From assembly GCA_023391155.1 (NCBI GenBank), contig JAEWBM010000013.1, positions 1-33,719 on the forward strand: a stretch of 33,719 bases of DNA, written 5' to 3'. The stretch is from Acidobacteriota bacterium. Lineage in GTDB: Bacteria > Acidobacteriota > Blastocatellia > Pyrinomonadales > Pyrinomonadaceae. The notes under the pieces are model-generated. The model made no database searches. It saw nothing but the letters and a program-made list of their open reading frames with translations, and was not told the DNA's origin. Below, piece by piece: positions 6,587-14,888 of this stretch (positions are counted from its first letter, which is position 1; every line of letters starts with the position of its first letter). Position numbers and translations under genes: made by a program.

Positions 6587-9500
6587 CGCGTCGGCCGTTA
6601 CCCTCCGTATCGAGCAGGTCACGCACCTTTTGGGCGAGTTCGTCATATGTGAACGGTTTCGGGAGGAAGTTGGTACCTTCCTCGAGTATCCCCTGCCGAA
6701 CGGCGGCGCTATCTGTATATCCGGATGTGAAAAGTATCTTTACCTTCGGGTAAAGGACCTCGATCTTGTCAGCAAGCTCACGACCGCCCATTTCCGGCAT
6801 CACGACGTCGGTCATTAACAGGTCTATCTCGAGCGCACCGTTATCGCAGACCTCAAGCGCATGTCGTCCGTTCTTGGCTTCCATGACGGTGTACCCGCAC
6901 GATTCAAGCACCTCGCGGGCAAGATTGCGGACGACCGCCTCATCTTCGACAAGAAGAATGCGCTCGTGACCGAAGTGAAAATCGGCTGAAGCCGTTGGCG
7001 GCCGGTGGATCTCAGAGGCCGCCTCGACCGCCGGGAAATATACCTTAACGGTCGTTCCGTGCCCCTTCTCGCTGTAGACCCAGATGTTGCCGCCGGATTG
7101 TTTGACGATGCCGTAAACGGTCGCAAGGCCGAGGCCGGTGCCCTTGCCGGGGTCCTTCGTCGTAAAGAATGGCTCGAAGATGTACTTTCGCGTCTCTTCA
7201 TCCATGCCCACTCCGTCATCGCTAACGGCAAGCATCACATACTTGCCCGGCCGCGTGCCGGGATGGCTTCGGGCATAGGCCTCGTCGATGGTCCGGCCGC
7301 GCGTTTCGATAACGATCGAGCCTTTCGATTCGATCGCGTCGCGTGCGTTGACGACGAGGTTCACCAAGATCTGAGCAAGCTGGCCGGGGTCGGCGTTGAC
7401 CATCTTGATGTCGGTGCCGAGATCCAGCGAAAGGTCGATGTCTTCGCCAATAAGCCGGCGGAGCATCACGGCCGTTTCCTCGATCGAGTGGTTCAGGCTC
7501 AAGATCTGCGGCTGCATGATCTGGCGGCGGCTAAAGGCGAGCAATTGACTGGTGAGTTCTGCTGACCGTGCGCCCGCTCGGCGGATCTCCTCGATGTTGC
7601 GACGAAGCGGGTCGTTCGCGTCGAGTTTTCGCAGGGTCAACTCGCTGTAGCCGTTGATAGCCGTCAGCATATTGTTGAAATCATGGGCAATGCCGCCCGC
7701 GAGCCGGCCGATGGACTCAAGCTTTTGGGCCTGAGCGAGCTGCTCCTCACTGCGGCGGAGCGCGTCTTGCGCGAGCTTTGTCTCAGTAAGATCGATGACA
7801 AAGGCATATGCGCCCAACACCGACCCGTCGCTGGCCCGGTCGGGAACATAGCTCACCCTTAGGAAACTCGGCTCAGCACCCGTATGGCCGGCTCGTTCGA
7901 GCAATGCGTTGCGTTCGATCGTAAATTCTTCACCGGCGAGGGCTCTTTGAAATTCGGCTTCGAGGCCGGCATATGAACCTTCGCTAACCACTTCACGCAA
8001 GGTCTTGCCGACGACATCACCGCGAGATTTTCCGGTCCAATCAAGGTAATACCCGTTTGCAAACCTGCAGACCAAACCGGTGTCGAAATAAGTGATCAGG
8101 GCGGGTACCGTATCGGTGACCACTCGGAGAAGCTGTTCACTTTTTCGCAATGCCTCCTGTGCCTCACGACGTTCTGTGACGTCGCGTGCAATGCCCTGAA
8201 CGCCCACGGGCTTGCCGTCCTCATAAACCAGCCGAGTGCTGACGTCCAAGGTGACGCGTTTGCCGTCCTTTCGGACGATCTCTGTTTCATATGCCGTCGC
8301 GGAGGCCCCCCCCTGGATCTTTTCCATGGTCTTCCGCTTGGCAAGCTCGAGGAACTCCGGGGCGACCACGTCCTTTAAGTTGAGCTTGAGGGCCTCCTCA
8401 CGCGGGTAGCCGGTGATCCTTTCACCGGCGCGGTTCAGCGAGGTGAAGTTGCCCTCGAGGTCGTGGGTATAGATCAAGTCGTTGGCATTCTCGACCAACT
8501 CGCGGAAGCTTTCTTCGCTCTTTCGCAGAGCCTCGTCGGAAGTCTTTCGCGCCGTGATGTCGCGTGTAACGGACAGAATATTGCGAGGCCCTTCACCCGG
8601 TTCGTTCATCGGAACCGAATGGGTCTCGACCCATCGCTCAACCCCTTTGAGCGACCTTATTTTGAACTCGGAACTTTGAGGTTCGCCGTTGAGGACCTTT
8701 CGACTCATCCGGCGAAAGCGTTGGATATCGTCGTCAGAGGTGAGAAACCGTTCGATGTTTTCACCCACGGCAGATTCGAGCGAGTCGGCATCGATCATGT
8801 CGAGCCCCGCGCGGTTCATGTCGAGAAGTATGCTGTCAACGGTATGGATCTTAATGCACTCGGGCGATCCCTCGACGATCGTCCGCAAATGAACCTCGTT
8901 CCGCTCGAGTGCTTGCCTGGCTTCGACCTGTTCGGAGACATCCGTAAAGGTGCCGATCCATTTTCGGAAAGCACCGCCCGCATCGAACAAGGGTACGGCC
9001 CGGGCGGCAAAATAACGATAAACTTCCTCGGATGTTTTGAACCGGCAAATATACTCGAATATCCGGCGATCGGCGGCGGCGCGGCGCCAGGCGGCTCGGG
9101 CCGGCTCAATGTCCTCAGGGTGCATCAGCGCTTCGATCTCCGCAACCGAGCTGATCTTTGTTCCGGACAACTTGCTGAGCCAGCGATATATATCCTCGCT
9201 GGAGCCATCCTCCCGCGCAGTCCAGACGACCTGCGCCGAGGCAAGAACCAATGCTCGGTAGCGTTCTTCGGACGCTCGAAGCTCCTGTTCGGCGACCATC
9301 CTTTCAGTTATGTCGGAGAGCGTGCAGATCCACTTTCTAAAGCTTCCGTCAGGCCGAAAGAAGGGCAGTCCGCGTGCGGCGTACCAACGATATGCACCTG
9401 CTTTATCGCGCAGCCTGAGGGTTAGTGCGACGGGTGTCTTAGTTTCAAGAGCGATGACATATTTCTCTTTAACGTCTTCCCGGTCTTCCGGATGAATAAA

Positions 9501-9848
9501 TTCCGTCCATCCGTAGTTACGGCTCTCTTCATAACCCTGTCCCGTCAGGTCGACCCACCACCGCGGAAACTCTTTCAGATTTCCACGCTCGTCGAGCTGC
9601 CAGACGTATGCGGTCATCGCCTTGACGAGCCCCCGGTAATCTTCTTCGGACTCCGCTAAGGCGTCTATCCTTGCCGCGTCACTCGCATCGCCCGTGACCA
9701 GGGCATCGATGCCCGCCTTTGCGGAACCGACCGAAAGATCGGAGCTTTTGAGGACCTCAACACTGTATCCGTACGACGCCAGGCGGCGTAACAGCTCTTG
9801 AGCATCACCGACGCGATCTTCGATCAATAGGAGCTTTAGTTTTTCCAT
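6573..9848 (-). CDS. Soluble hybrid histidine kinase: truncated REC, five PAS, HisKA-HATPase, REC
   Basis: A 1091-residue cytoplasmic sensor with no membrane helix or signal peptide. Residues 1-60 start like a receiver (KLLLIEDRVGDAQELL) but lack the phospho-aspartate half. Five PAS domains follow at about 65-185, 193-308, 315-435, 443-563 and 569-692; the first two carry the RKWI-type PAS_3 ending. The HisKA box has H722 (GGIAHDFNNMLTAI). The ATPase shows N834 (VNARDAIE) and the G boxes DDGVGMD and GKGTGLGLA. The C-terminal receiver has D1014 and K1064. The ATG at 9848 begins at the conserved receiver start; upstream in-frame codons are not protein-like. It is transcribed away from the NtrC-type regulator, its likely partner. 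Confidence 0.93.
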   Translation of the reverse strand: MEKLKLLLIEDRVGDAQELLRRLASYGYSVEVLKSSDLSVGSAKAGIDALVTGDASDAARIDALAESEEDYRGLVKAMTAYVWQLDERGNLKEFPRWWVDLTGQGYEESRNYGWTEFIHPEDREDVKEKYVIALETKTPVALTLRLRDKAGAYRWYAARGLPFFRPDGSFRKWICTLSDITERMVAEQELRASEERYRALVLASAQVVWTAREDGSSEDIYRWLSKLSGTKISSVAEIEALMHPEDIEPARAAWRRAAADRRIFEYICRFKTSEEVYRYFAARAVPLFDAGGAFRKWIGTFTDVSEQVEARQALERNEVHLRTIVEGSPECIKIHTVDSILLDMNRAGLDMIDADSLESAVGENIERFLTSDDDIQRFRRMSRKVLNGEPQSSEFKIRSLKGVERWVETHSVPMNEPGEGPRNILSVTRDITARKTSDEALRKSEESFRELVENANDLIYTHDLEGNFTSLNRAGERITGYPREEALKLNLKDVVAPEFLELAKRKTMEKIQGGASATAYETEIVRKDGKRVTLDVSTRLVYEDGKPVGVQGIARDVTERREAQEALRKSEQLLRVVTDTVPALITYFDTGLVCRFANGYYLDWTGKSRGDVVGKTLREVVSEGSYAGLEAEFQRALAGEEFTIERNALLERAGHTGAEPSFLRVSYVPDRASDGSVLGAYAFVIDLTETKLAQDALRRSEEQLAQAQKLESIGRLAGGIAHDFNNMLTAINGYSELTLRKLDANDPLRRNIEEIRRAGARSAELTSQLLAFSRRQIMQPQILSLNHSIEETAVMLRRLIGEDIDLSLDLGTDIKMVNADPGQLAQILVNLVVNARDAIESKGSIVIETRGRTIDEAYARSHPGTRPGKYVMLAVSDDGVGMDEETRKYIFEPFFTTKDPGKGTGLGLATVYGIVKQSGGNIWVYSEKGHGTTVKVYFPAVEAASEIHRPPTASADFHFGHERILLVEDEAVVRNLAREVLESCGYTVMEAKNGRHALEVCDNGALEIDLLMTDVVMPEMGGRELADKIEVLYPKVKILFTSGYTDSAAVRQGILEEGTNFLPKPFTYDELAQKVRDLLDTEGNGRRVSRV

Positions 9849-10066
9849 GGTTATGGGGAACCTTGAAAACGAGCAAAAGAGGAAGCACCTCTCGGCAACG
9901 GCAGCGGGACGGATGCGAACAGCCGGGACGCTGGGATCAACGTATACTCGCCGAATTTGATGATGTGATAAAGGCCCAGATCCGACAATCAACGCTTCGC
10001 CGATAGCTATGCTTCAACGATGCCTGCTTGTACCGCCGCCCCGGGCTGAGGCGGTCATCTCTATCG

Positions 10067-10094
10067 ATTGTAGTATTTTTACACCCGCGGGCAA
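10067..10094 (-). promoter_or_regulatory. Candidate promoter for the hybrid kinase
   Basis: On the minus strand TTGCCC (10094-10089) and TACAAT (10072-10067) are 16 bp apart, close to a sigma-70 promoter. It would give a leader of about 210 nt before the ATG at 9848. Confidence 0.35.
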
Positions 10095-10115
10095 AGCAGT
10101 TAAGCTCCCCGATAA

Positions 10116-10145
10116 TCGACATACACCATATGGGGCGTGTATAAT
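10116..10145 (+). promoter_or_regulatory. Sigma-70-type promoter of the NtrC-type regulator
   Basis: TCGACA (10116-10121) and a perfect TATAAT (10140-10145) are 18 bp apart. Start of transcription is expected near 10152, only about 12 nt before the ATG at 10164, with no clear ribosome site. The mRNA would have a very short leader. Confidence 0.7.
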
Positions 10146-10163
10146 TCTGGACACTGATTAGAT

Positions 10164-11540
10164 ATGAAGCATCCCACGAATGCACTGGTCGTAGACGACG
10201 AACCCCAAATAAGAAATTTTGTTGCCGATATTCTTCGCGAGGAGAATTGGACCGTCACAAGCGCTGCATCAGCCGAGCAGGCGTTCGATCTGCTTGAAGA
10301 TGCGGATTTTGAGCTCGTCTTTTGCGACGTTGTGATGGAAAAAGCTGACGGGTATGAGGTGCTTAGGCGCTTTTCGGCCGAACAGCCGCAGGCACGGGTC
10401 GTTCTGATGACAGGCAGGGGTTCTGCCGCCGGCGCTCTCGACGCAACGGCCATCGGCGCCTTCGATTATCTCGTAAAGCCCTTCGAGGTCAACGACGTGA
10501 TCAACATATCTGATCGCGTTCTTGAGCAGCTAAAGCTGCGCTCCTCATCGCGTTCGTCGACGGAGACAGATGCGGACCCGGGATATCGCTCAGACATCCC
10601 TCTGATCGGCAAGAGCCCCGCATTTGTTGAGTGCCTAAAGATGGTCGGCCGCGTCGCCCCCTCGACCCTTCCAGTATTGATCACGGGCGAATCCGGCACG
10701 GGAAAAGAGATCGTCGCATCCGCTATCCATCGCCGCAGCCCACGTGCGGATCGCTCCTTCGTCGCCGTAAATTGCGGAGCGATACCGGTCGATCTTATCG
10801 AATCGGAACTCTTCGGACACTCGAAGGGTTCGTTCACAGGGGCGAGCGCCGAACGTGTCGGCCTCTGGGAGCAAGCTGACGGCGGCACCATCTTTCTCGA
10901 CGAGATCACAGAGACGAACCCGCTCTTCCAAGTTAAGTTGCTTCGGGCGCTGCAGCAAGGGGAGGTTCGGCGAGTCGGGTCGAACCGCACGCTAAAGGTC
11001 GATGTAAGGGTGATCGCGGCGACAAATCGTTCGATAGAAGCGGAAGTTGAAGCGGGCCGCTTTCGGCAGGATCTGATGTACCGGCTTAATGCGGTGACCA
11101 TCTCGCTGCCGCCGCTGAGGGAGCGGGGACAGGACATCCCGCTGCTCGCCGAACATTTCGCCGGACAGGTGCGAAAGAGGGACGCGAACTCGCTCAGATT
11201 TTCTAAAGCGGCTCTCGAACAGTTGAAGAAATATAATTGGCCCGGCAATGTACGAGAGCTTGAAAACACGATCCTGCACGCTGTCTCGATGGCGGATGAT
11301 ATTGTTTATCCCGAACATTTGCCTGAACGGGTGAGCAGCTTTGAGGGTACCGGTGCCGGCGGTGTAAGCAACGCCGACGGCGATCTCGGGGCGGATGGAG
11401 AGTTTCTGCCACTTGCCGAGATGCAGGCCGCTTACGTTCGCCGGGTTCTTTCACATACCGGGGGGAATAAACAGGCGGCCGCCCGCATTCTAAACATCGA
11501 TCGTAAGACGCTGTCACGCATAATCTCGCGTTCCGAATAG
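10164..11540 (+). CDS. NtrC-family sigma-54-dependent response regulator
   Basis: A 458-residue transcription activator in three parts. The receiver (1-125) has the acidic pair D11/D12, phospho-acceptor D55 and K105. The AAA+ domain (about 147-385) has Walker A GESGTGKE (175-182), Walker B GTIFLDEI (241-248) and the sigma-54-contacting loop GSFTGA (222-227), in which the usual GAFTGA alanine is serine. The Fis-type helix-turn-helix is at about 433-455 (GNKQAAARILNIDRKTLSR). Phosphorylation should drive ring assembly and ATP-fuelled opening of sigma-54 promoters. It lies back to back with the hybrid kinase, which may phosphorylate it. I found no clear sigma-54 promoter in the window, so its targets are elsewhere or not recognisable by eye. 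Confidence 0.95.
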   Translation: MKHPTNALVVDDEPQIRNFVADILREENWTVTSAASAEQAFDLLEDADFELVFCDVVMEKADGYEVLRRFSAEQPQARVVLMTGRGSAAGALDATAIGAFDYLVKPFEVNDVINISDRVLEQLKLRSSSRSSTETDADPGYRSDIPLIGKSPAFVECLKMVGRVAPSTLPVLITGESGTGKEIVASAIHRRSPRADRSFVAVNCGAIPVDLIESELFGHSKGSFTGASAERVGLWEQADGGTIFLDEITETNPLFQVKLLRALQQGEVRRVGSNRTLKVDVRVIAATNRSIEAEVEAGRFRQDLMYRLNAVTISLPPLRERGQDIPLLAEHFAGQVRKRDANSLRFSKAALEQLKKYNWPGNVRELENTILHAVSMADDIVYPEHLPERVSSFEGTGAGGVSNADGDLGADGEFLPLAEMQAAYVRRVLSHTGGNKQAAARILNIDRKTLSRIISRSE

Positions 11541-11551
11541 CCTGCTATGCC

Positions 11552-11566
11552 GGGGCATTTTGCCCC
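11552..11566 (+). terminator. Short GC hairpin after the NtrC-type gene
   Basis: GGGGCA and TGCCCC pair around a TTT loop 11 bp past the stop codon. It lacks a strong U run, so it may only weaken or pause transcription. Confidence 0.4.
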
Positions 11567-11658
11567 AGTTAAGACTTCTCGTTGGCCTCAAGCCCTGTAT
11601 TTACCTAGCATTTCGAGTTTGAGGACGCGGCACATAGTTTGCATTCTCCTTATGAGTT

Positions 11659-12312
11659 ATGCAAAGCTCCCCCGACCCAATAAAACTGTTAGTGATCGGT
11701 TCCAATTTCGAAAGGCTTAGCGAAATGTTCGACGTTTTCGAACGTTCGGGCTTTGGCCTGGCGTTCGCCTCCGGCGGCCGCGAAGGGCTCCGAGCAATGC
11801 GGATGGAACGGCCCGACATGGTGCTCTGTGAAATGGGGCTCCACGATATGACCGGGCTTGATGTCTGCCGCGCAATTCGAACGGATGCAAGGCTCGGCGA
11901 GGTCTGTTTCGTGATGATCGCGAAGTCATACCACAATGCGCAGAACATTCTTGATGCGATGGCGGCCGGCGCCGACGATTGCCTTACGGAACGTTCATTA
12001 TTGACGCACCTTGTGGCAAAGATCGTCTGGATGGTGAGTAAGCGTCGCCTCGAGCAAAAGCAGAGGGCCGACCACGCCATACTGCGTTCTCGGCAAACCC
12101 AGCTCGCGGGCCTATTGAAAGACGCCGCCACGATGCTCCAGGAACTTAACCGGACCTGCAGCTCAGAACCGCCGGCGGAATTGATAGGCTCGATCGCCGG
12201 ACTGCTGGATGAGCAGGTCACGGTTCTTGAAAAGCTTGGCGCCGGAAACTCGCCCGGATGTCCCGCCGCTTACGCAACCACCATCGAATACGATCGCCAT
12301 CAGGCGATGTGA
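11659..12312 (+). CDS. Receiver-like protein lacking the phosphorylation site
   Basis: The 217 residues start with a receiver fold (KLLVIGSNFERLSEMFDVFERSG; VLCEMGLHDMTGLDVCRAIR; AAGADDCLTERSLL). The acidic pair is missing (IGSN in place of DD), the phospho-acceptor aspartate is glutamate (E58) and the lysine-proline of strand five is replaced (LTER). It therefore cannot be phosphorylated in the usual way. Residues 127-200 look helical and could form a coiled coil or dimer surface. No output domain is recognised. It lies between the NtrC-type activator and a c-di-GMP enzyme, so it may act as a fixed-state adaptor in that pathway. The start ATG at 11659 has no clear ribosome site. Confidence 0.82.
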   Translation: MQSSPDPIKLLVIGSNFERLSEMFDVFERSGFGLAFASGGREGLRAMRMERPDMVLCEMGLHDMTGLDVCRAIRTDARLGEVCFVMIAKSYHNAQNILDAMAAGADDCLTERSLLTHLVAKIVWMVSKRRLEQKQRADHAILRSRQTQLAGLLKDAATMLQELNRTCSSEPPAELIGSIAGLLDEQVTVLEKLGAGNSPGCPAAYATTIEYDRHQAM

Positions 12313-12325
12313 TCAAATAAAAAAC

Positions 12326-12352
12326 GCCCCGCTGATCAGTGATCAACGGGGC
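12326..12352 (-). terminator. Intrinsic terminator facing leftward
   Basis: GCCCCG (12326-12331) pairs with CGGGGC (12347-12352), and the interior TGATCA repeats extend the stem. On the minus strand the hairpin is followed by GTTTTTTATTTG, a good U tract. It lies 14 bp past the stop of the plus-strand receiver-like gene, so it may also help that gene stop. Its orientation implies a minus-strand transcript crossing 12353-12863. Confidence 0.7.
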
Positions 12353-12863
12353 TAATCGGACAAAAGGAGGACTTGCTGCGTTTGCGAAAGGCGTGGGAGG
12401 CCTTTCTCGTATACGGCGGAGGTTACCGCATAAAGAAAATGGGAGGAGCGGTGCGAAAAAACTTGCCTGCTGTCCGCACCGCTCGTTATCGCCAAGGGGT
12501 TAGTGCTTGCCGATCGTGGTCACAAGGAGTGAATGACCGTTGTGGAAGGTAGACACAGAATATAGGAGCTTACGTTTATGGCATATGAAATAGGAGACCG
12601 TTCTACTTGATCATAGAACCTGTGGGAGCGGTTCCGCCGTAGCCATCGAGCCGTTTTAACTTGTCAATCAACTTCGGCCTCTGACGCCGGTGATGCTTTT
12701 CGCATCTGCAATAGATAGAAGCAAGGGTCGTGCCAAACCTCCTGTGTCGTGCTAACTCGTATGATGTCAGCCGGTTACTGAAATGACGCGGTCGGGAGCT
12801 GTGACGCGAAACAAAGAGGGTGGGGAAATGTGGGACACCAGGTGCCGGGCATCTTTACCCGCT
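12353..12863. other. 511-bp gene-free stretch with hairpins, possible non-coding RNA or long 3' UTR
   Basis: No convincing gene is seen here. Inverted repeats include 12386-12392 with 12400-12406 (GAAAGGC/GCCTTTC), 12446-12455 with 12475-12484 (a 10-bp GAGCGGTGCG stem) and 12600-12605 with 12614-12619. Read on the minus strand, the stretch ends in the terminator at 12326-12352. It could be a 3' UTR of the GGDEF-EAL gene or a separate small RNA. Two weak plus-strand reading frames exist: a TTG frame at 12373-12552 after AAGGAGG, but with only two bases of spacing, and a 10-codon ATG frame at 12578 after TAGGAG. Confidence 0.5.
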
Positions 12864-14633
12864 TCAAGCATCTGCAGTGCGGGCCGACCCGGCGTTCTGA
12901 TCCCGGCCACCAAGCAAGATTATCAGATCGTCGAGCGGCACCGGCCGGCTGAAAAAGTAACCCTGATACTCATCACAGCGAAGAAGATCGAGAAAACGGA
13001 CTTGATCCTCTGTCTCGACGCCTTCGGCAACGACCCTGAGCCTCAGGTTGTGGGCAAGGCTTATCATCGCCATCGTCAGGCTCGCGTCATCCGGGTCGGT
13101 GGTCACGTCACGAATGAAAGACTTGTCGATCTTTAGGACGTCAATCGGGAGGCGTTTCAAATGCCCAAACGACGAGTAACCGGTGCCGAAGTCGTCTAGA
13201 GAGATCCTGATGCCCAGATCGCGGAGATCGGTTAGCGTTTCCATCGCTGCATTCATATCGCGCATCAGGGAGCTTTCCGTGATCTCGAGATTTAGGAAGC
13301 TGCCCGAGAGGCCCGTTTGTTCGAGGGTCTGCTGGACCTTTTCGACGAGCAGGTCCTGGTGCAGCTGGCGTAAGGAAAAATTGACCGCGACGCTGATATC
13401 GAATCCTCGCTCGTTAAGACGGCGAGTTGCCTCACACGCCTCGCGCAGCACCCATTCGCCGAGCGGTACGATCACGCCGGTCTCTTCGGCGAGCGGTATG
13501 AATTCCGCGGGGGAGATCATTCCGAGTTCAGGATGCCGCCAGCGGACGAGTGCCTCGACCCCAGTAATACGGCGAGATTCGGCATCGACTTTCGGTTGAT
13601 AATGAAGTTCGAACTCTCCGCGCTCGACAGCGCGCCTGAGATTTTGCTCCATGGCGAGACGACGCTCGGCCTCGGCATTCATTCCGTCCGAGTAAAATTG
13701 ATAGCTGCCGCCGCCGTCCTCACGTGCCTGCAAGAGTGCAGCGCTGGTGTTTTTGATCAGTTTATCAGGATCGGCCGCATCCGCCGGGAAACAGCTTATC
13801 CCCACACTTGCTGTCAAAAAGATCTCGTTCTCGTCGGATGCGATCGGCGGCTGCAGGGCGCTTTGAAGATCTTCGACAAAAGCCGCAATGTCGCGCTCTC
13901 CGCCGGTTCCGGCAAGCAGAAGCCCGAACTCGCCGCTTTCGATGCGTGCCAGGGTCACGTCGTCGTCGATCGCAGCCGCAAGCCGCCCCGCGGCCTCGCT
14001 CAAGATCTTATCGGCACGGGCGTGGCCGAGGGCATCCTGCAGCTTCTGAAACCCGTCGATCGCAAGCCGTATCAATATAACTTCTTCATCGCTGCGGGCG
14101 GTTATCATCGCCTGCTCGAGGCGATCGCGGAAGAGTATCCTGTTCGGCAGGTCTGTGAGCGGGTCGTGATATGCAAGGTGATTCAGCTGATCGGTTCGCT
14201 GGCGGACGAGATTTTCGAGCTGTTCTTCATAGAGGCGTTTTCCCGCCAAAAGCTTGTGATGATCGAAAGCCCGCTTTACCGCAAGCTCAACAAAATCTAT
14301 CTCAAACGGCTTGCGGATGTAGTCAAAGGCACCGACTCGCATCGCCTGGATGGCGACATCGATAGTTTGATTGCCGCTGATCATAACGACGACGGTGTCG
14401 GGTGATCGTTTCAAAATGCGCGGGACGACCTCGATGCCGCTCATACCGCCGAGATCGATATCGCTCAGAACGATGCTGAACTTCTCGTTTTCGATATGCT
14501 CGAGTGCCTGGGCGGCGGACGCCGCGGTCCGACATTCGAATCGTTCTGAGAAAAGATCCTGCAAGATATCGCGGACGAACTGTTCGTCATCGATGATCAG
14601 CATCTTGTAGGTTCGCGCAGTACTTTCGTTCAT
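12864..14633 (-). CDS. REC-GGDEF-EAL protein, probable c-di-GMP phosphodiesterase
   Basis: A 589-residue soluble protein. The receiver (10-125) is intact with D58 and K108. The GGDEF domain (about 150-315) is degenerate: the signature reads RIESGEF (230-236), so both glycines and the catalytic aspartate are lost and diguanylate cyclase activity is unlikely. The EAL domain (325-575) keeps the metal and substrate residues: E360 (EAL), N418, E450 (NLEITES), D480/D481 (LDDFGTGYSS), K501 (LKIDK) and E537 (AEGVET). The prediction is a c-di-GMP hydrolase switched by phosphorylation. The ATG at 14633 begins just before the receiver; the upstream in-frame extension is not protein-like. No clear ribosome site is seen. 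Confidence 0.94.
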   Translation of the reverse strand: MNESTARTYKMLIIDDEQFVRDILQDLFSERFECRTAASAAQALEHIENEKFSIVLSDIDLGGMSGIEVVPRILKRSPDTVVVMISGNQTIDVAIQAMRVGAFDYIRKPFEIDFVELAVKRAFDHHKLLAGKRLYEEQLENLVRQRTDQLNHLAYHDPLTDLPNRILFRDRLEQAMITARSDEEVILIRLAIDGFQKLQDALGHARADKILSEAAGRLAAAIDDDVTLARIESGEFGLLLAGTGGERDIAAFVEDLQSALQPPIASDENEIFLTASVGISCFPADAADPDKLIKNTSAALLQAREDGGGSYQFYSDGMNAEAERRLAMEQNLRRAVERGEFELHYQPKVDAESRRITGVEALVRWRHPELGMISPAEFIPLAEETGVIVPLGEWVLREACEATRRLNERGFDISVAVNFSLRQLHQDLLVEKVQQTLEQTGLSGSFLNLEITESSLMRDMNAAMETLTDLRDLGIRISLDDFGTGYSSFGHLKRLPIDVLKIDKSFIRDVTTDPDDASLTMAMISLAHNLRLRVVAEGVETEDQVRFLDLLRCDEYQGYFFSRPVPLDDLIILLGGRDQNAGSARTADA

Positions 14634-14845
14634 AGTCAGTGAGGTTACCGAAAAAGCCGGCTGCCCGTATCGTAAATTCGAGAGTAAAAACGGAATCTGG
14701 TGCAGGGCCGGAATCAAAATGGGAGCAACACCCGTGCCATGGACCCTTAGGTGGGAAACCCTATTAAATATAGCGAATATTACGGATTTGACCAGCGCGG
14801 GGGGCGGAGGTGGGGAATTTTGGTGCGGACGAAGTGAACAAGAAA

Positions 14846-14866
14846 AAGCCGGCACGAGGCCGGCTT
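14846..14866 (-). terminator. Intrinsic terminator of the small secreted protein gene
   Basis: AAGCCGGC and GCCGGCTT pair across a five-base loop. On the minus strand the stem is followed by a U-rich run (GGCTTTTTCTTG), 22 bp past the stop of the gene at 14889. Confidence 0.75.
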
Positions 14867-14888
14867 GGGGGTGTCGCTAACGAACGCA

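Larger units (their letters stand above)
9849..10163. other. Divergent control region between the kinase and the NtrC-type regulator
   Basis: This 315-bp gene-free stretch holds a plus-strand promoter ending 18 bp before the regulator start, and a weaker minus-strand promoter candidate whose leader for the kinase would be about 210 nt. A GC-rich hairpin (10032-10037 with 10050-10055) lies in that leader. The sequence around the plus-strand spacer (CACCATATGGGGCGTG) is partly symmetrical and could bind a regulator. No small gene is seen. Confidence 0.6.

Noticed and set aside
8463..9425. 320-codon plus-strand frame
   Set aside because: It lies wholly antisense to the PAS region of the hybrid kinase and resembles no protein; it is a by-product of GC-rich codon use.
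12525..12570. Signal-recognition-particle-like GGAAGGTAG segment
   Set aside because: The surrounding bases lack the conserved paired core of SRP RNA, so the match is chance.
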